A DNA stretch of 64,000 bases from Chaetoderma sp. LZ-2023a (lineage: Eukaryota; Mollusca; Caudofoveata; Chaetodermatida; Chaetodermatidae): NCBI GenBank assembly GCA_034401795.1, contig CM067366.1, positions 76,222,207 to 76,286,206 of the forward strand, written 5' to 3'. The number at the start of each line of letters is the position of its first letter. The stretch's first letter is position 1. The notes beneath the pieces are model-generated. The model was not told the origin of the DNA and made no database searches. It was given only the letters and a program-made list of their open reading frames with translations. The position numbers and the translations under genes are program-made. Positions 47,155 to 57,610 of this stretch are shown in pieces.

Positions 47155-47285
47155 GGTACCCATTATGCTGTTGAGTGGAGAGAGAGAGGCAGCGCTGGTG
47201 AAGGTGGCTGCCCATGCAGAGACACGAACCGCGATTGCTGGTTAAGAACGCACGTACTCTAACCTCCGAGCCATCGTCTCAAGCG
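47155..47285 (-). mobile_element. tRNA-derived SINE (Lys-like head)
   Basis: The minus strand reads GAGACGATGGCTCGGAGG (A box), TTAGAGTACG, GTTCTTAACC in the anticodon-loop position, and GCGGTTCGTGTCTC (B box). A CTCTCTCTCCACTCAACAG body and AATGGGTACC follow. The CTTAA loop and spacing resemble tRNA-Lys. The acceptor stem is not a good pair, so it is a SINE head rather than a tRNA gene. Confidence 0.55.
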
Positions 47286-47627
47286 CATTATATCCAACAC
47301 AAATTACCTATTTATTTCTTCCAACGCCATGTCTAGTATGTGGCTGTAACCGTGCTAGTGCTAAAAACGAATTATGATATGACATGTTCTCTGCCAAGAC
47401 GATAAGAACAATTGATTGCCACGGTTCCGTCTGCCAGTAATAATAGCCAATATACTTTACAAACCCTTTATCTGGTCTCATACGAAATAGAATAGTTATC
47501 TTTTTGGCTCGCTTAATATTCGTTTTGAAAGAACCTTGGGTAGCCACCGTGCATCAGAAATAATAGATATATCATACCAAATCTAGTATATAAGAAGCAT
47601 ATTCTGGCCGTCTAATGTACATGTTAC

Positions 47628-47861
47628 TTCTTCTACTTCTTTTCGTTCGCTGATCATACCGCCAGTCCTGTAAGTGACTATCGACATGATCATAAGCGTT
47701 AAGTGGATCCATGGTTTATTAGAGTGCGCTGTGCGGCCTGGAACCTCCGTCTTCAGCACTCGAGGTTTCTGTCAGGGTTACCTCACCCTTACCTCCTTTA
47801 GTCGCCTCGTACGATACGCAGAGGATACGGAAGGTGTATTCTAAGCCCCACCTACAGGGCA
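47628..47861 (-). mobile_element. SINE-like retroposon
   Basis: Perfect 14-base target duplication AATGTACATGTTAC (47614-47627 and 47862-47875). Minus-strand start TTGCCCTGTAGGTGGGGC, core GAGGCGACTAAAGGAGG, tail of GAA/AGT triplets. Same family as 6723-6978. The intact long duplication marks it as fairly recent. Confidence 0.88.
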
Positions 47862-48233
47862 AATGTACATGTTACAATATATGCGTATTACACAAGGGCT
47901 GTTATGAGAGGGTGCGTACTTAGTATATATCATACGGTATATCATCCTACGTACGTGACCTCCGCAGGGTGATATACCGTCTGCTATATACCACCCGTAG
48001 CATACACTGGTAGCTTGTTTAAACTGATAGTTATCCCATAAACAATTATTTCAAAGTTCCGCTTCAATTTCCTTACAGTTTTATGTTCATTAGATCGGTC
48101 ATCGCTCTCACACATTTGCCATTACAGACGTGAAAGTATTTTTTGAAATGCGTCACACACAAAAAAATGGAATAATCATTTACACATGCGTACGTGCCCA
48201 TATGTATACATGTACGCAGTCACAGGTGCGCGT

Positions 48234-48235
<2 letters not shown>

Positions 48236-48313
<78 letters not shown>

Positions 48314-48480
48314 TCACGCGCGAACGCCCGCGCACATACACACACGCACACACACGCACACGTATGTACGTCCACGCACACACGCACGTGCACACCACGC
48401 ACACATGCATGCACACACACACGGACGCATGCACACACGCACGCATGCACATATCACGCACGCACGCACGCACACATGCA
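48236..48480. repeat. (CA)n and CA/CG-rich tract
   Basis: A pure CA array at 48236-48309, then irregular CACG/CACA/CATG units. Alternating purine-pyrimidine; Z-DNA candidate. Confidence 0.95.
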
Positions 48481-48559
48481 CGCAAATGATCGTGAATGCA
48501 GCAGGAATGTAAATACACTGCGCTTGGCCGTATGTGTACAACATGTTTGCACGTTTAGT

Positions 48560-48870
48560 TAGCTGATGTCACAATCAAATGGGCCAGGCACGAATGTGGC
48601 GAAAGTCCGCTAGACAGCAAACGAATTGTCTGGCTTTGACGAATGTAAACTTATATTGAATATTTTGAAACTAATAATATTTTACAGCGACATTAGTTTA
48701 AAAATAGTCAATAGCTTACTTTTAAAATTAGACTGAAATTGAGATTATCCGAATTCAGGGTTCAGGGCGTTAAAATATATTCATACGCGATTACACAGTG
48801 GGCGGAGCTTAGCTGGAAATCGGTGCTGGGTGCCTAGAAATGGATACCTCGATTGCTCCTCTCATTTATT
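48560..48870 (-). mobile_element. F1 fold-back element, decayed
   Basis: GCTGATGTCACAATC, AAACGAATTGTCTGGC, TTGAATATTTTGAAACTAAT with most of the stem lost (AATATTTTACAGCGACATTAG), ATAGCTTACTTTTAAAAT, GGGCGGAGCTTAGC, end ATGGATACCTCGATTG. Confidence 0.72.
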
Positions 48871-48999
48871 GCTCTCCGAGTAGAAGTATGGGAAACCTAT
48901 GAGACCGTTATTCAACAACCACCACCCCCACCCCCACACCCCCGCGCCTCCATATTCGTGGGCGGTTCAAGAGGCATGCACATACAACCTATTTGATAT

Positions 49000-50340
49000 G
49001 AGACTGTTGGTGGCATGACTGGAGGCCGTTGATAGCATGATTGGAAGTTGTAGAGAGCCTGGCGGAAAGTTGTTGTTGATATGCAAGGAAGATGTTGCTG
49101 ACATTCCTGGAAGCCATTGCTACTTGCTACTAGGATTACATGAATGAACTGATCTAAGTATCGCTCTAGAGACCGAATCCATAATTCGCTAAAACTGTGT
49201 GCACAGTAATACACCAAGCGCTTTCCTCGCTCAATACATCATATATATCTTGTATTATGAATAATTCCCACACGTGGTAAAACATGCATGCGAATTACCC
49301 ACATGAATCCTCGTTATGCGGCACATCGCTCAACCATGTAATTAAACATTGGCATCCTATATACATGTGCGTGATATTGACGCCGGGTCACCGTGAGCTA
49401 GACGCTGAATATTTCGAGGATAATCTTCTGATGTACTGTCACTGTAGGAATCTGCTTTCCAAATGTGAGGCGGTTTCATACTTATCCCAATTGAACCACG
49501 TTTCCCCTGATCGATTGTCGCACAGAGGAGTGTAGTTGTTTGGTTTCATATAGTAACTATCTATCATATGCCTCCGGTTTGGTGATAAGATGTGCCACTC
49601 TTCATTAGTGTTGCGTCTGTGTAGTTGTAATTAACATGATCGATACATACACATGGGAAATAATTAATGAGGTACACATGCTGCTTCATAGAGAGTGATG
49701 CTGGGAATTAACTCACATGTACTGACAACAAGGACTTGAAAAGGCGATGTTACGAGGTAATCTCGATACCTAGATGTGAAATGAATCAGATGTGTAATAC
49801 ATTTTAAACCCCCCCCCCCAAAAAAAACCCCAAAAAACCCCGAATGTCTAAAATACTCAAGCGAGATCCGAAATTGTATTGCCTTAAAATGCCTACAACT
49901 CATTGGACAAGATTTAAATTAGTATAGTGTCAAGCAAGCCAATATTCTGTTTTACAATTTTCATACCTGTGAACAGACGAGGCGAAACAGTTCCGCATAC
50001 AGCATGAGTCCTCAAAAAATCTAGAAAATCTGTAAAACAGTTACAATGTGACAAAAAACGTGAGGGCGAGAGCTTGGTTCTATTATTGTTCCTGTTTATG
50101 GTCGATTCCTAATAATTTCCGAGCTGTGTTATGACAATGCAGCAACATAATTTATTTTACATAATGGTATCAGTAATAAACTATGGTTAGAAATATCAAC
50201 GTTGCGTCAATGCGTCTAGCAGTAGTCATGTATTGTGTGCCACGTGAGTCACTAGTGTGTCAATCAATTACATGGTTCTAAACAGGGTGTGTATAAAATG
50301 TTATACACCTATTGTAGAGATCAGATCTGTAACTGAAGTA
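49000..50340. other. No recognised gene or element
   Basis: Intronic sequence. Only a C/A homopolymer cluster (49808-49845) and a run of GGAAG-GTTG-like words at 49015-49125 stand out. Confidence 0.5.
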
Positions 50341-50349
50341 TACGATATC

Positions 50350-50672
50350 ATACTGAAGTATGTCACATGCAGGCGGACGTCACAATCGAAATGCGCAAAG
50401 AGGAATAGTTCCATCAAATCTACGAACTGTATGTACTTACTATTTTAGTAAACATACTGGTGAATATTTTGAAAATAATTCGACGGCGCGTTGTTGCTGC
50501 AAAAGGCAGCAACAGCACCCAATCAAATTACCTTCGAAATATTCACCAGCTTACCTGTATAATGAGTTACCTTGATATTGGGATTCCGGGATTCAATCGA
50601 TCCCAACACGGGCAAAGCGTGTTTGGAGATTAGCTAAAAATGGGTATAGCTAGAGAAACCGATTCTTCTATT
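50350..50672 (-). mobile_element. F1 fold-back element
   Basis: GTATGTCACATGCAGGC, TACGAACTGTATGTACTTAC, a clean palindrome centred near 50501 (TTGTTGCTGCAAAAGGCAGC), CACCAGCTTACCTGTATA, CAATCGATCCCAACACGGGC, end CCGATTCTTCTATTG. Confidence 0.78.
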
Positions 50673-50679
50673 GTACGCA

Positions 50680-51465
50680 AATTATTTTTTTAATTTTATG
50701 TAAACATATTTTTTTTGTTCAAGAGACAAAGTCAGAAGTTGTCTCCAACTTAATTACAACTCGCTCCTAAAACTATGCAATAGATTATAATAATGACGAA
50801 TATGTGCAGTTTATAAGAACGTATACCATAATGAATATAAGATTTAAATGGAAATTAATAAAATAATTAAGATAAGATTTTGAATTGTGTTCATATATGT
50901 GTGTATATGCATGAACTTTTAAAGCGTATTTGTGTTTTTACATGATTTTAGTAGTTAAGGAGTGCGTAGCACTTTTGTGATCCGTGCGTGAATATGTATG
51001 CTGATGTGCACATGTGTGCGTGTTTAAAACAATAACGCGCGTGCGATAATAGCTACACAGATGATATATACGCACACCTGTGTGCTATCATGTTGAGAGA
51101 TTAAAAAAGGAATACACTTATTAACTCATTCTTGCAAACAATTCGATATTTTCGTAATGGTATTTTCCTTTTTGGAAAGATTTAGTTCAAAAGTGGATCC
51201 CTGAAGGGGCACTTTAATATACCCCATACGCGATTATACGTGCGATATTATCTCAGAAGAAAATAACACCAGTACGATTGATAGCTTATGAGTGTATCTC
51301 TTTATAATGCATCCACGGCCGCATCAGTCAAGATGGCAAGTAGAGGAACAACTTAGATCAGGGCACGGATTGTTAACCTGAACTCCGTGATACAATTCCG
51401 CTTCCATTAATCATTTCATGACGAAGGCAAACACCTATCTCCGCACTGGTTGTTCATTGCACGGA
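50680..51465. other. No recognised feature
   Basis: A+T-rich intronic sequence with no element or gene I recognise. Confidence 0.5.
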
Positions 51466-51469
51466 GCCA

Positions 51470-51585
51470 GCCATTCAAGAGGTAAAGTTTCAAAAAATAG
51501 TTTTCCCATCGCCTGCAAATGGGCATTCAATAAGGACAGATTCAGATTTTCTTGAGGAAATTTGGTCATTAAAGGATAATGTTGT
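51470..51585. mobile_element. F4-type right arm
   Basis: AAAAAATAGTTTTCCCATCG, CCTGCAAATGGGCATTCAATAAGG, AAATTTGGTCATTAAAGGATAA: the F4 outer arm without its core. Confidence 0.6.
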
Positions 51586-51589
51586 CGTG

Positions 51590-52530
51590 TGACATACTAC
51601 TCACTATCTGATCAGACACGTGCTGTGCTCGCGTGCGCGTCACTTGGTTGGCCACATCACTGGCCTCCGTATTCCCGTTAACGTACGTCAGTGCAACAAC
51701 TCTTTCATATTCTTTAACAAATCCACATAATTTCCTGAAAGAATCCATAAACGTGTACCATAAATTACAAGAGTAAAAACACTTGGCAGATTCATTGAGA
51801 GTTTTATGGCCGACTACTCCCTGTGAGTGGAAGAGGATACTACACCCATGTGCGAGCAGACACACTGGTCAGAGTTTATTAAGGTAGTATCCGTAATTAG
51901 GGATGGGATGGAAGAGGGCTGTAGGGAACAACCCGTCTGACAACCTGAAGATGCCGATTCTAACGAGACCGATAAATGGCCTATAAATGGCCGACGCAGC
52001 ATGCTACCACCCCCACCCCCCGCATGTGACAGGAAGAGAGAACGCCTTTTCATTAGACGAGCATTCGTTGTCGTCCTGCCACCAAAACTATAACTACGGT
52101 AGAGATGCTGAAATGACGACGTATGGTCTGTTTTGAGAATGTCACTGCTGCGATAGCATTTTTATTATATGCAACATTGTTTGCACATGAATATGGTTAG
52201 GAAGAGAAAATTATTGAATTCGACTTCCCAGAGCAGGACAAATTCTGTGTGCGTCATACAATAGTAAGTCATGAAAGTGACATCGTTCTCGATAACCTGG
52301 CATTCGTTATCCGAACGTCAAACGCTCATAAACCTCCCTAGTCTCCATCATAAAACAAAGTGCTATTTGACTATATCGATCCCAGTTGCTGGTAGCTCAG
52401 TTATATTATTTGCTTCTAAAAGAAAAGATGCCATCTTAGTAATGCAGACTCGCCTTCACACAGAGCAACTATAGCTCGGCAATAACGTAACATGTTTCAC
52501 AATCAAAAACAGAAACAGGTTAGTTAGTTA
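51590..52530. other. No recognised feature
   Basis: Unique-looking sequence. Minus-strand frames at 51569-51865 and 51814-52053 overlap but show no motif. Confidence 0.5.
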
Positions 52531-52532
52531 GT

Positions 52533-52712
52533 AAAATGGAGGATTCCAGTATATCCAACAATCATACGACATCATAATCAACTGTGTGGCGTGTAGATTG
52601 TGGTCATAATCAATTACGTCATGAATAGCGTAGATAAGTTCGTCAAGAACGTGTAATTGATGACAGACTAAGCGGTGTTATACGAATTGTACATCTTTAC
52701 TATATAATCACT
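52533..52712 (-). mobile_element. F1 half (left piece of a split copy)
   Basis: AATGGAGGATTCCAGTATATCC end, GACATCATAATCAACTG, CAATTACGTCATGAATAGCG, TACGAATTGTACATCTTTAC. Continues at 54380 as the same element. Confidence 0.75.
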
Positions 52713-52763
52713 TCTAAACGAAGCCGACCAACATCGGGCTATCTACTGGTCTTGCGGGATGTA

Positions 52764-54201
52764 TACTGAGCCAAAAAAGTTTAGCAACAGTGAAGTTTGG
52801 TTTGTTGTATTAAAATGTGTCCATTTATAACCAAATTTGCGGGCATGTTTCGTCAATATAATGTCTCGCTGATCGTGAAGAAATGCAACTCATTTCTTGC
52901 ATTTCTCGGCCGCACGCTTACTGCATGTGAAAATGCATCTTTGATGCACTGGCCCACATTGGCGGGTAGCGAAGGCAAAAATTCACCATCTTGCAAAAGC
53001 AGATAACGAACGTTAACAGAAAACGTTTAAACGTTTACCCTACCGAACATGTGCCGCCGCCCAAGGCTACCCGAAAATCAGCGCCATGAAGCAATGGGAA
53101 GACTCGCTACTGGGCAGAGCGTTCGCGCTGTTGGTCGACATTTTAATGTTCACGCCTCAACCACTTCCCGTCTCCGCCAACGTGAGCAGGAAACTGGACA
53201 TGTTAATGGCCGACCACGTTCTGGCAGACCGAGAGCAACAACACCACGAGAAGACCGCTACTTAGTGACGTCATCACGACGTCACAGGTTTTGAGACTGC
53301 GCCGCGGCTGTCCCGTAATTTGCACACCGCATGCACAAATTGTGCGAAAAAGACTCCATGCCCGTCGTCCACTTGTTGCTGCACCGCTTACAGAGCGTCA
53401 CATCGAGAATCGGTTTGCATGGGCAAGAACTCATCAGCGATGGCGTGCTCAACAATGGAGCCACGTTTTTGTTCAGTGATGAGTCGAGGTTTTTTGTGGA
53501 TGTGGCGGATGGTAGGCAACGGGTTTGGCGACGTTTAGGAGAACGGTATGATGCAGCCAACATCACTCAGCACGACATATTCGGTGGCGGCAGTGTCATG
53601 GTGTGGGCTGGAATCCATGAAAATGGCAAAACAGATCTTATTGTGATTCGCGGAAATTTGACGGCTCAACGTTACTGTGAAGAAGTTGTCGCCCCTGTTG
53701 TCATCCATTTTATGCAGCATCATGCATACTTTATGTTCCAGCAAGACAACGTTCCGGTGTTGGACTGGCCAGCGCGATCACCGGATCTGTCTCCTATCGA
53801 ACACGTGTGGGATATTCTTGGCCGTATGGTGCGTGAGAACCATCCACATCTTCACAACGTGCGGGAGTGGAAGCTGCACTGCTCCAGGAATGGGATGCGA
53901 TTCCTTTTCGTGACATCAGGTGCTTAATTCGAAGCATGAGAAAGCGATGTAAGGCGGTGGTTAATGCGCGCGGAGGTCACAACCGGTATACACAGCTCAG
54001 TGCCATTATTTAAATTGGACCCTTCCGTTGAATGATGCCGTGTTAAAGGCCCGATGCTAGCATTACAGTAACAAGAGACTGTTGTTCAAATTTGAAAAAG
54101 ACCTATCAATTAAATAATATATTTGAATCAATTTATTGTTTTTGTTATATAACATTTATACAGTAATATTCTCAGTGTTGCTAAACCTTTTGGGTTCAGT
54201 A
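52764..54201 (+). mobile_element. Tc1/mariner transposon with intact ends
   Basis: TA target duplications at 52762-52763 and 54202-54203. The terminal inverted repeats (TACTGAGCCAAAAAAGTTTA on the left, reverse-complement TACTGAACCCAAAAGGTTTA on the right) continue with GCAACA. About 1.44 kb, the usual size. Transposase inside is broken (see 53049-54012). It lies within the split F1 copy, together with short flanking sequence and an F4 core. Confidence 0.9.
53049..54012 (+). pseudogene. Broken Tc1/mariner transposase
   Basis: The N-terminal helix-turn-helix half is intact in frame (LATGQSVRAVGRHFNVHAST, then GRPRSGRPRATTPREDR) up to a stop at 53292. A shifted frame gives RLHARRPLVAAPLTERH. 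The DDE core follows: LFSDESRF (first Asp), GGGSVMVWAGI, MFQQDNVPV (second Asp) and SPDLSPIEHVWD (third acid). The usual stretch of about 20 residues between QQDN and the PDLSPIE region is missing, so the catalytic spacing is destroyed. After another frameshift the C-terminus reads IRSMRKRCKAVVNARGGH. The TIRs could still be mobilised in trans if an active relative exists. Confidence 0.9.
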
Positions 54202-54214
54202 TATATTTACAGGC

Positions 54215-54350
54215 AAAGTGAAGAGTATTTTTGACAATCTTCCCGCTGAAATACCTGGCTCGGTAACCGGGCCAGTCATTCCAGTGGTAATCTTAAAAAA
54301 TAGTCGTCGTTTGTCCTGCAAAAGGCCATTCAATGAGAAAATAGTTTGAT
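54215..54350. mobile_element. F4-type element
   Basis: AAGAGTATTTTTGACAATC, CTGGCTCGGTAACCGGGCCAG, TTCCAGTGGTAATC, TAGTCGTCGTTTGTCCTGC and CCATTCAATGAG: core and both inner arms. Confidence 0.65.
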
Positions 54351-54379
54351 AATCTTTATTAAATTTAAACATTAATGAA

Positions 54380-54612
54380 TTAATAAACATCATGTTGAAA
54401 TTTTGAAACTAATTCGACGGGGCGCCGTTGCTGCCATAGGGGATAATAGCACCCAGCCAAATTAGTTTCTAAATATCGAACAGCTTATCTGTATGACTTT
54501 CTGGAAATTGAGATACAGATAGCCAAGTGATCGATCGACCGCAACGCGGGACAAGCGTTGGTAGAGCTTGGTTAGAGATGGGCGCGGCATATATAGAACT
54601 GGATTCCTCCAT
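54380..54612 (-). mobile_element. F1 half (right piece of a split copy)
   Basis: AATAAACATCATGTTG, TTTTGAAACTAATTCGACGG, palindrome (GCGCCGTTGCTGCCATAGG), GAACAGCTTATCTGTATG, GTGATCGATCGACCG, end AACTGGATTCCTCCATTTG. Joins the piece at 52533-52712. Confidence 0.78.
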
Positions 54613-54734
54613 TTGAACACGATGTAAGAAATGTCATCTTGAAGAGTTCAGTAGAGATGCCTACTAATTTTGTTGACAACGTGTGTCATATGTGTACGAT
54701 ATAAACATGGCTTTCTGTGTATTTAACATCTCTA

Positions 54735-55930
54735 TAGTGACTGTCTGATCGAGAGATTTCATTGTTTGTTGTGATTGAGGGATGTTAGGACTTGTTGTGA
54801 ATAAGAGATTTCATTGGTTGCGGTGATCGAGACATTTTAGGAGTTGATGCGAATGTGTAATTACATTGCTTGTTGTGATCGAGAAATGCTAGGAGTTGTT
54901 GTGAATGAGAGATTTCATTGATTGTTGTGATCGAGAGATGTTAGGAGTTGGTGTGAATGAGAGATTTCATTGGTTACCGTGATTGAGAGATGACAGGAGT
55001 TGTTGTGAATGAGAGATTTCATTAGTTGCTGTGATCGAGAGATGTTAAGAGTTGTTGTGAATGAGAGATTTCAATGGTTGCTCTGATCGAGAGATGTTAG
55101 GACTTGTTGTTAATGAGATATTTTATTGGTTGTTGTGATCGAGAGATGATAGGAGTTGTTGTTAATGAGATATTTTATTGGTTGTTGTGATCGAGAGGTG
55201 ATAGGAGTTGCTGTGAATGAGAGATTTCATTGATTGTTGTGATCGAGAGATGGTGTGAATGAGAGATTTCATTGGTTACTGTGATCGAGAGATGACAGGA
55301 GTTGTTGTGAATGGAGAGATTTCATTGGTTGCTGTGATCGAGAGATTTTAAGATTTGCTGTGAATACCAGATTTCATTGGTTGCAGTGATCGAGCGATTT
55401 TAGGAGCACTTGTGAATGAGATATTGTATTGGTTGTTGTGATCGAGAGGTGATAGGAGTTGTTGTGAATGAGAGATTTCATTGGTTGCTGTGATCGAGAG
55501 ATGTTAGGAGTTGTTGTGAATCAGCGATTTCATTGGTTGCTTTGATCGAGAGATGACAGGAGTTGTTGTGAATGGGAGACTTCACTGGTTGCTGTGATCG
55601 AGCGATTTTAGGAGTTGTTGTTAATGAGATATTTCATTGGTTGTTGTGATCAAGAGATGATAGGAGTTGTTGGGAATGAGAGATTTCATTGGTTGCTGTG
55701 ATCGATAGATGTTAGGAGGTGTTGTGAATGAGCGATTTCATTGGTTGCTGTGATCGAGAGAGTTTAGTAGTTGTTGTGAATGAGGCCTTTTATTGGTTGC
55801 TGTGATCGAGAGATGTTAGGAGTTGATGTGAATGAGAGATTTCATTGGTTGCTGTGATCGAGAGATGTTAGGATTTGTTGTGAATGAGAGATTCCATTGG
55901 TTATTTTAATCGAGAGATGGCATTGGACAG
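54735..55930. repeat. 52-bp minisatellite
   Basis: Roughly 23 tandem units around TGAATGAGAGATTTCATTGG, TTGCTGTGATCGAGAGATG and TTAGGAGTTGT. Units differ by point changes and small gaps (a shorter unit near 55250), with TTAGGA alternating with ATAGGA and ACAGGA. 52 is not a multiple of three and no frame stays open, so it is non-coding. Confidence 0.93.
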
Positions 55931-56316
55931 TTTGATCAAGAGATGTAATTGGCTGTTATTTTGATACAGTTATTTTCGAGGCTTAAATTTCTCATGTTCC
56001 ATTAAATATAGAACCTTTGCACGAGATATGAGATGCCTGTTGATCTCTGTTCAATTTACTCTGCATACAGTGCTACCCAGTGTCCAATGCTACCCCGCAT
56101 GCAATTCCCTGACTCCATACTCGTTGTAACTGTTGGACGCTATATTCGCTTCCTATTGTCTGTATAGGACAGGGTGCCTCAAACAAAAAGACCCCGCATA
56201 CACGTGTAAATGGTCATTTGGCAGTTAGCTCCGGAAGCATATGCATGTTAGATGTATTCACGGCAGTAAATTCGGCAGCATGTTTTTCAATACCGTTCAT
56301 CACAAGTTTGCCCATT

Positions 56317-56428
56317 TCCAGCAGAAAATATGAGATAACGTATATACTTTGACAATAATGTGGGTGCAAGTTGTTGCTATAATTAGCAGCAACATCATTC
56401 AGTCAAATTGTTGCCAAAATAATTAGTA
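56317..56428 (+). mobile_element. F5 palindromic repeat
   Basis: CATTTCCAGCAGAAAATATG, GTATATACTTTGACAATAAT, hairpin AGTTGTTGCTA/TAGCAGCAAC, then CAAATTGTTGCC and ATAATTAGTAGG. Reverse-complement copy at 63090-63206. Confidence 0.65.
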
Positions 56429-56744
56429 GGTCGTGTGATAACTACTTAGATTTGATACAAATCTGAATGAAACTGTTGCTGCAACACCTTTCAGTCTAAA
56501 TATTCTAAAATAATCATCATAGCTTTCTAGTTCGGGTGCCCACGTTGAGCATGGGGCCTAGAAAATGGATCCGTTTACTTTTTCAGCTAACACATTTTGA
56601 CCTACCTGACATTATTCCCTAGACATTAGTAGTTAATGCCAGGGTGGCAGTAGAGCTGGGCACACGGGCCATATTCACTGACCGGATTTTTAGCTCACTT
56701 GCATGAACTTAGACAATCGCGATTTGTCTGTTGTGTGCCTGTCA

Positions 56745-57430
56745 ACAATTGTGGCACATTTCGCCATTTGGTGATTGATTAAAACCAAATTAGACAGATA
56801 GGTTCCTTTTGGAAATTTCTATTGGGGCTATAACGATGAAGAGGTCACGCACAGAAATAGCAGAGTTATGGCCCTTGCTATATTTCCAAAGTATTGAAGT
56901 CTATGGGGAAAATATATTTGTGGCACATTTAGCCAATTATAGAAGGACTAAAATCAATTTTGCAGATATGTTCCTTCAGGTCACAGCTATTTCAACTATG
57001 ACAGTGAAAAGGCCACGCCTATAAACGAGGGCCATACCTCTGATTCATTAAGGCGTTTTAATTATAGAACCCTAAGGGGAAATATATTAAATATGTTTGT
57101 GGCACATTTCGTCAATTGTAAATGTATTACAGCCACATTTTGCAGATATGCTCCTCATATAGTATCTATTTGAACTATGAAGACGAAGAGGCCACCCCTT
57201 AGAACAAAGGCCATGCATCTGATTTGTTAAGGCATGTTTAATTATTGGAGCTTATTGGCAAAATCAGTTCTTAGATCAATTGTTGATTCATTAAAACAAT
57301 ATTTAGCAGATGTATCTCTTAATGCAATATCTAGTTGCACCATGAATATGAAGAGACTACAACTAGAAACAAGGGCCATCACTTTATTTTTTCGGTCTGT
57401 TGTCTGTCAACATTTGTGGCACATTTTGTC
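56745..57430. repeat. Tandem repeat of about 180 bp
   Basis: Units start near 56751, 56920, 57099 and 57280, with a final GTGGCACATTTTG at 57416. Shared words: GTGGCACATTT, TTTGCAGATATG, ATGAAGAGGCCACG, AACAAGGGCCAT and GGCATGTTTAATTAT. Units are well diverged. Ends close to the 3' end of the nuclease-like gene. Confidence 0.8.
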
Positions 57431-57610
57431 GTTTTGACAGGTATCTTCCTATTTGGGCTTTGAGTATAAGGTGACTAGTACCGGACACATTTATTATAGT
57501 AAGTCGTAATTACAAGGAATGGATTTCCTAAAATGCTTAATAAGAATCATATAACCTTAGTCGTCTTCATCGTATTCTTGGGCAACATTACTTTACTCAT
57601 TGTCACAGTA

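Noticed and set aside
47215..47290. Functional tRNA-Lys gene
   Set aside because: A and B boxes are present but the acceptor and anticodon stems do not pair well, and the sequence continues into a SINE body.
48130..48562. Overlapping His/Thr-rich frames on both strands
   Set aside because: CA/CACG repeat artefacts.
54735..55930. CRISPR-like repeat array
   Set aside because: Units are contiguous 52-bp tandem repeats without unique spacers, in a eukaryotic context.
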